DNA from: Pyrrhoderma lamaoense | Lineage: Eukaryota; Basidiomycota; Agaricomycetes; Hymenochaetales; Hymenochaetaceae | Assembly: GCA_002794735.1 (NCBI GenBank) | Contig: NBAZ01000001.1 | Span: 124,001-188,000, forward strand | Length of the DNA: 64,000 nucleotides | Direction of reading: 5' to 3' | Shown: positions 59,562-64,000 of the stretch, piece by piece | Position numbering within the stretch: position 1 is the stretch's first letter | Layout: every line of letters starts with the position of its first letter | The notes under the pieces: model-generated | Told to the model about the DNA's origin: nothing | What the model saw: only the letters and a program-made list of their open reading frames with translations | Databases searched by the model: none | Made by a program: the position numbers and the translations under genes

Positions 59562-60999
59562 CTACATTTTAGACGATCCTTTTTGTCTGTTAAGTTTCAA
59601 GTCAGATTCCTCCCACATGCTCCATACATAGCCCTTTTCTGGACCTACGCCGCTCTGAATAATCTGTTCGTATTCGTGTTGTACGTTCTGTGGTCCATAT
59701 ATATGTTCAATTTGAACCCATGAACTTCCATCTCTCAGTAAATTAGACCATGCATCATTTTGCATTTTTGCAATTTCGGTGACAGTCAGCTGAGTTCGTC
59801 GTACTACCAACCATTCCGGCATAAAGAACTTTTCGGCCAAAGGGAACCGGTTATTTGTTGAAGACGATGGAGCCGGTTGAGACGTGGCCTGAAGAAGGTC
59901 CGTATTTTCAGACCAAGAGGATAGATTGGTATTAGTATTTGCTGGATTGACATTAGTAAGTCCAAGGCTTATCTCAGCCGATAGGATAGATGATTTTGTT
60001 GTAGCGAAGATTGAACGGATTTCTCGATTCAGTTTATCATTCCCCGCAACGTCAACATATATCCACCTAGAGCTATTCAATATAGCTGATAACCTCGTCG
60101 TCTCCTCATAGCTGAGAATGGTATCATATAGATTCAGCGATATAGTAAATTTCGCATTCTTTAAGCTTGTCAAGCCAACTATATTCACATTCTTCCCCTG
60201 TTTTGCAAAACGTTGGCGAACAAGATATGCAAAGCAAAACGCAGTTTTCGAGGATGCAGAGGAGATCAGAAAATTTGTCGATTCCCCACGGAAATCTGAG
60301 GCGGCAAGCCAGTCTTCGCACCAGTATGATGTCCAAAATAGTGGCCGATAAAGCATTGTCAGATCTTCAAGCTCCGTAGAAGGGTTGTATTGAGGATCTG
60401 ATTTACAGCGGATGATTTGGTTATACGGTCGCCTGTCTATATAGAAGATATGTCAGCTCTGTAGATTCAGAAAAACAGTGTGCATCGATATCACCTTTAG
60501 GAAAGTGTGGTCTATAAACATAGAACGCATGCTTGTTCACATCATTCGGTGCAATTGGTAGGAGAAGATATCTAGTCGGAGCAAAATATCCGTACACCTT
60601 CTCACCGATATCAATTTTCTTGTGCGCCGTCCAAATCACCGTCCCAAACCCCCACACCGGGATCAAACCATGTGATTTTGAAGATACCCGTTGTGTCTTT
60701 GGAGCTTCATGAAAATCAAAGTAACTGTGCAAGGTTCGTTAGTCAGCTTTTTGTACAGAGATACTATTGAGTACTATATATCAGACCATACCGGAAGTGG
60801 GTACGTCTCCTAATGCTTGGTATGTGATATTATTTGCCGAAAAGCCAAAGCGGTCAACCCGGATTAGTACTTTATCCTCTCCTCCCAGAAACCCGATTTC
60901 CGAGGACACCGTAGTAGCTTTGTATGGATCTATCCCAGAAGAAGCTCTTGGAACACATAAAGACACATTGGAGAATGCTGATGGAGACTTTAATGCCAT
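59562..60999 (-). CDS. DUF2855 family protein
   Basis: Member of the DUF2855 family, distantly like medium-chain dehydrogenases; reaction unknown. Start ATG at 60999. Exon 1 has GGEDKVLIRVDRFGFSANNI (the VLVRVDRF..T.NNITY motif) and ends near LGDVPTS; exon 2 (60495-60724) has YFDFHEAPKT, IPVWGFGTVIW, KVYGYFAPTRYLLL; exon 3 (59562-60436) has RRPYNQIIRC, LYRPLFWTSYWCEDWLA, LISSASSKTAFCFAYL, VGLTS, RWIYVDVAGND. These blocks occur in family order. The junction of exons 1 and 2 is one base off in phase with the visible GT/AG pair, so a short exon or a missing base may lie at 60725-60790. It is transcribed away from the P-loop kinase gene with 154 bp between the starts. Confidence 0.85.
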
Positions 61000-61153
61000 A
61001 GACAGTATCAAATTGGAAACCAAGTTTATATCAGGTGTTATGTCAAACTTATTGAAACTCCGCTTGAAACCAACGATCTTTACTACTTTAGTTCCTCATC
61101 TTATATTTACCGTGACACCGACCATTTTTTGTCTAGACAGTCTAGTGCTGATT
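61000..61153. promoter_or_regulatory. Shared divergent promoter of D2855 and kinase genes
   Basis: Only 154 bp separate the ATG at 60999 (minus) from the ATG at 61154 (plus), so both promoters and leaders must share it. No TATA box or known site was identified. Confidence 0.55.
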
Positions 61154-62013
61154 ATGGAAAGTCTTGCAACGGAACTTTCAGCATACCTTTTGAGGAGGCT
61201 CAAAGAGTGAGATATACGAACCGTCCTTTTGACACTATCAGGATCTTTGCTCAAACCGTTCTAAAGAATTACCGATTCAAACCGTTTAATTATAGGGCTC
61301 TGTGGGATACCTGCGAGTGGGAAATCATCTCTAGCAAAGCTTATCGTCGATAGATGCAATGGGGAGCTGGAAGTGCAGGATAAAGTCGGTAATGGATCAA
61401 GAGCTATTGTTATCGGACTTGACGGTTGGCACCTAACTCGGGCTCAATTGGATGCCATGCCTGATCCTAAACTTGCGCATGACCGACGTGGTGCCTATTG
61501 GACTTTTGATGGCGATGGATACACCGCCTTTGTAAAATCTCTTAGAAACCCTGTAGAGAACAGCTCATGCCAAGTTATCACTGCTCCTGCATTCGATCAT
61601 GCGAGAAAGGATCCCGATTTTGATGCTATATACGTTTTTCCAAAACATCGCCTTGTTTTGATTGAAGGTTTATATACTTTTTTATCGATAGAACCTTGGA
61701 AAACTGCGGGAGAGCTGCTTGATGAACGCTGGGTGATTGACATTCCCTTTGAAGAGGCTTCGAAAAGACTAGTAAAACGCCATGTGATAACTGGCGTTGC
61801 TAAGGATATGGAAGAGGCGATATGGAGGGCAGAAGAAAATGATATGCCCAGTAAGACTTTCTAACTCTTTCTCACTTTCACTTTATTCTTATGATTCTGA
61901 AATGACCATCAGATGGAAGATTTGTTTTTGAAAATATGCTAGAACCGACTAGACGAATACTAAGTTTAGACGATCCAACATTTGCGACGGTGGTGGAACA
62001 CAAATCGGGATAG
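61154..62013 (+). CDS. P-loop kinase, uridine kinase/phosphoribulokinase-like
   Basis: Small-molecule kinase of the uridine kinase/PanK-like P-loop family; substrate uncertain. Exons 61154-61206, 61267-61850 and 61913-62013 sum to 246 codons (245 aa). Start MESLATELSAYLLRRLKE runs across the first intron into ITDSNRLIIGLCGIPASGKS, whose GIPASGKSS is the Walker A loop. Then LDGWHLTRAQLDAMPDP (the DG.H motif of this family), RRGAYWTFD, TAPAFDHARKDP, LVLIEGLYTFL and the lid-like RLVKRHVITGVAKDMEEA with Arg residues, and NDMPNGRFVFENM near the end. Length and motif order match fungal nicotinamide-riboside-kinase/YFH7-like proteins only loosely. It shares a promoter with the DUF2855 gene. Confidence 0.88.
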
Positions 62014-62149
62014 CATGTACTAAAAATATATATCTCTGGAGCCTGTTTATAGCAAACGAATACCAGGTTTTTGGAATGGACATCTCAGTGTTTTTTTAGG
62101 ATTCCGGACATTCAGTCTACCTAAGTTCTGATCCGAGAATACAAGGAAA

Positions 62150-62359
62150 CTAGAACGAAGCAAGAGCTTTTCCTGTTATTAGTCTGCCCGCAAAACTGTA
62201 AACGGCAACACTAGCCAAGGCACTCAGAGTACCTAAGGAAAACGCCAATGCCAACTTTAAATGATCATCGTGATTGGGACGGATGGAAACTTGCTGTTTC
62301 TTATTTTCATTATTTCGTGTAATTTTTTCTCCACTTCTTCTCATCTCTTCTTCCTTCGA
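62150..62359 (-). other. In-frame open extension after the PNPOx-like stop, with one membrane helix
   Basis: Directly after the TAG at 62362-62360 the same frame stays open for 69 codons to a stop at 62150. It encodes a Lys/Arg/Glu-rich linker, then LKLALAFSLGTLSALASVAV, a good membrane helix, and ends LITGKALASF. It may be a readthrough extension, a separate tiny gene (ATG at 62344) or chance. Confidence 0.35.
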
Positions 62360-63186
62360 CTAATGATTGCTAGGTGCCTTTGTGTTATCCGGACCAGTGA
62401 GCATTCCGGGAAGTCCATCTATGCTCCTTATATTATTTTCCGCCCAATACTCCCTCAGCCCACTGTCCATTCGCGTGTTCTGGCAAGAAGAATCAGCCTG
62501 GGCCTCTCTCCGGGACATGCGTTCAAGGAGAAGTGTCCGTTCACATCTAAAGTCGTAGAATGGAATTGAATATCCACATGACTAAGTATGTGAGGAACCG
62601 ATTACAGATTTAATTTGACGTGACTTGAAGGACCAGATCAGAGTCTTGAACACTTACTGAGCCCACTTTGTGCACGTCAATTATTATTGCTGAACGAGAT
62701 CCAGGTTTTCTACTTCCCACCGGAACCATATTTTCGTACACCGGTGTTCCGTACTCGTGAGCAGCACCTGGAAGGTTAGGGGGCGTACTTAGTATCCCAC
62801 TAAAGTTTTTAAGAAGTTTTCAACTGTACCCGTTCCAAAAAGCCTAACAATACGGGGAGGACCATCAAATGCACAAAACATGATTGTTATGCGCCGATTC
62901 TCTCGTAGATGAGCTATTGTCTCACTACCTGGTATATGTTTTCATAGTTGTTGGACAATAGTCCATGAACTTATTAATAGGAAAATACTATAAAACTTAC
63001 CACTTCCAGTTAAATCTTCATACCACACTTTATTTGGATTATGACATGGAAACAATCAAATGCACCTTTCGGAGATACGTTAACATGTCCATTAGGCGAG
63101 AGAGGGGCAGTAGCGACCCAGAAGATATGTTGCTTCTGTATCCATTCAAGTAAGTTTGGCGGACAGGAGTCAAAGAACTGGCCCAT
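62360..63186 (-). CDS. Pyridoxamine 5'-phosphate oxidase-like protein, one-base break
   Basis: Flavin-binding split-barrel protein of the fungal PNPOx-like group; probably FMN-dependent, real substrate unknown. Minus-strand exons 63001-63186, 62830-62928, 62658-62767 and 62360-62581; with one base added they total 206 codons. Start MGQFFDSCPPNLLEWIQKQ, then FWVATAPLSPNGHVNVSPKG, WYEDLTGSG, HLRENRRITIMFCAFDGPPR, HEYGTPVYENM, SRSAIIIDVHKVGSSCGYS, ERTLLLERMSRREA and YWAENNIRSIDGLPGM, all in the family order. Near 63039-63042 one A is missing: FHVI is followed one frame over by NPNKVWYEDLT. The frame continues open past the stop (see 62150-62359). Confidence 0.88.
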
Positions 63187-64000
63187 CTAAATTTTCAGTT
63201 CTCAATACTCTAACAAGCAAACTAAGGAGGTTAATAGGAAAGTAAGAATTAGATCGGAGTTGCAAATTCGCCTTTGTGGAAAGGAGATGAGTTTAATTTG
63301 ACTTTGATGTTTTGCGGTGTAGACAGAAGCTAATCAAGGTATTTGTTATTCCCTGAGTCAAGTTAACAAAGACCCAGAGATAAGACCAGATATAAGTGGG
63401 AACTGATAAAGAGCCGTCGTGATTTGAAGCTCGAGTCATGAGACTCCATGGCGAGCTTAATCTTTGAGTTCACTGACACGTGTGTTCCTGCAATTTCACT
63501 TACAGTACAACCTATCATACATACAAAGAACACTGGTACTAACATAGCACATTAACCTTAGTTCTCACAAGCAATCTGAGAACCTGAACTTTCTCTGAAA
63601 GATACCCCTAAGCTAGCATTATATTATTTTCCCATACAATAGACCCGAAACGGATTTCATATCAACTGATCACGTACTTTCTGATCCCCGTCGCCAGGGT
63701 CAGATACAACATAGGAAAGCCCGAGCTTCCAAAGATAATTCTGAGGTTTCCCGAACGACTCCTTTGTATTACTCTGATTGGAGAGGGATTCGAATTCGAG
63801 ATGCGCCGGCTTCATAAGCATTGGAAATAGAACTCTGGAAAACGAAGGTAGATGTATGCGTGGCTTTGAGAGCTGGAAAAATCACATTTTGATTCTTCCA
63901 ACAGGTTCTCATAGATCTCTCTCTCACCGATTCAAAACACTTTACCGCTTGGTTATCATTGTTCTCTAGCCCGGCAGTTTCTTGTTTTCATTGGTTTTCA
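63187..64000. other. Intergenic, nothing recognised
   Basis: Short frames at 63363-63545 (reverse) and 63778-63969 lack family likeness or linked exons. A gene could begin beyond the window edge. Confidence 0.45.

Noticed and set aside
1..64000. CRISPR arrays, bacterial operons, ribosome-binding sites
   Set aside because: The gene structure is eukaryotic and no regularly spaced repeats were seen.

Overview
The window reads as nuclear DNA of a filamentous fungus, most likely a basidiomycete (Agaricomycetes-like). It has many short spliceosomal introns (about 50-65 bp, GT..AG), DUF6534 seven-helix proteins, a C2-NACHT-WD40 NLR-type STAND protein, an RSC1/2-type bromodomain-BAH protein, ATG4, a mitochondrial lipoate octanoyltransferase and a tRNA-Met carrying an intron. 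Species cannot be named from the sequence alone. Most genes are split, so I rebuilt them from donor/acceptor sites, phase and family motifs; exon totals that divide by three support the models.

Layout: (1) 1-2.7 kb: one nine-exon DUF6534 membrane protein. (2) 3.2-16.5 kb: a gene-poor accessory region with four diverged paralogues (A-D) of a family I do not recognise. A and D lie on a recent direct segmental duplication of about 3 kb; a GDT1-type cation transporter sits between B and C. (3) 16.7-20.5 kb: two very small spliced genes whose products share a 'SD-D/E ... AWG + basic' tail. (4) 21.3-36.9 kb: lipoate octanoyltransferase, two tandem SVOP-like MFS transporters, a second DUF6534-like protein, ATG4, tRNA-Met and the branched-chain 2-oxoacid dehydrogenase E2 subunit. 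(5) 37.3-42.6 kb: RSC1/2-like chromatin-remodelling subunit and a FabG-like SDR. (6) 43.0-45.9 kb: two tandem genes ending in an RNase H1 N-terminal (viroplasmin-type) domain, sharing an almost identical 5' block. (7) 46.0-50.9 kb: NLR-like C2-NACHT-WD40 gene of seven exons. (8) 51.6-56.5 kb: C2H2 transcription factor whose finger linker is a 28-nt micro-exon between two introns of 0.84 and 0.89 kb. (9) 59.4-63.2 kb: tRNA-Ile, a DUF2855 protein divergent from a small P-loop kinase, and a pyridoxamine-phosphate-oxidase-like protein.

A cross-cutting observation: eight genes are interrupted by what looks like exactly one missing base (paralogues A, C, D; GDT1; MFS1; RSC1/2; the NLR; the PNPOx-like gene), often in or next to a short homopolymer, with the conserved protein resuming at once in the next frame. 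This fits sequencing undercalls better than widespread pseudogenisation.

Functionally the window mixes housekeeping genes (lipoylation and a lipoylated E2, autophagy, chromatin, Golgi ion homeostasis) with lineage-specific accessory families. The best candidates for something undescribed are the A-D family, the AWG-tail micro-proteins, and the viroplasmin-domain pair next to the NLR-like gene.
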